Shown one piece after another: positions 38,844-38,908 of a stretch of DNA of 38,908 nt; positions within the stretch are counted from its first letter, which is position 1, and every line of letters starts with the position of its first letter. Made by a program: the position numbers and the translations under genes. This stretch comes from Nocardioides lijunqiniae (GTDB lineage: Bacteria > Actinomycetota > Actinomycetes > Propionibacteriales > Nocardioidaceae). The DNA is taken from the NCBI RefSeq assembly GCF_015024225.1, contig NZ_JACJGM010000043.1, forward strand, positions 1 through 38,908. The letters run 5' to 3'. The notes beneath the pieces are model-generated. The model was given only the letters and a program-made list of their open reading frames with translations. It did not search any database and was not told the DNA's origin.

Positions 38844-38908
38844 GGGGGGCTTCTCTCTGGTCCGGGTGGTGGCCGTGGTGGCCGTCGTGCTGATGACCAG
38901 AACTCTGC

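Overview
This window comes from a high-GC actinobacterium. The best fit is the Nocardioides group (Nocardioidaceae): the actinobacterial rplJ-rplL ... rpoB-rpoC order, a complete Mce lipid-transport operon, a TTG start for rpoB, many GTG starts, ATGA/GTGA stop-start overlaps and G/C third positions all agree. The genus is inferred from protein style; no database search was run. The two window edges cut nothing that I can recognise.

Layout. 1-356 holds no convincing gene but a very long inverted repeat (66-218). 357-1304 is a D-2-hydroxyacid dehydrogenase. 1311-2812 is the rplJ-rplL operon with a good promoter, an L10-type leader RNA and a terminator hairpin. 2888-14250 is an eleven-gene Mce operon: ATPase (Mkl/MceG type), two YrbE permeases, six MceA-F proteins (MceE is a lipoprotein), and two Mce-associated membrane proteins. 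The last of these carries an N-terminal J-domain whose HPD motif has become EPD. 14311-21966 is rpoB-rpoC behind two tandem promoters, with a perfect hairpin between the genes and a terminator after rpoC.

22137-29029 is a run of plus-strand genes, several with a -10 like hexamer exactly 6 nt before the start codon, which suggests leaderless transcripts. They encode a geranylgeranyl-reductase-family flavoprotein, a tandem double-Nudix protein, a hydroxyacid-oxoacid transhydrogenase-like iron alcohol dehydrogenase, a 29-residue membrane microprotein, a class I methyltransferase, a membrane-anchored propeller-like protein and a DNA topoisomerase IB. serC (minus) and a GNAT acetyltransferase (plus) are divergent at about 30.3 kb.

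30950-37662 is a minus-strand amino-sugar operon: ROK repressor, solute-binding lipoprotein, two ABC permeases, a GH3 NagZ-like hexosaminidase and a ROK sugar kinase. There is no ABC ATPase in it. A perfect 10-bp-arm palindrome lies over the promoter of the ROK repressor gene, so the repressor probably controls the whole operon including itself. 37747-38843 (minus) is a TasA/CalY-like SipW-type secreted fibre protein followed by a small HPt-like protein that lacks the phosphoacceptor histidine.

The points most worth following are the full mce operon with its ATPase at the rplL-rpoB locus, the degenerate J-domain Mce-associated protein, the TasA-like/pseudo-HPt pair, and the self-regulated ROK operon.
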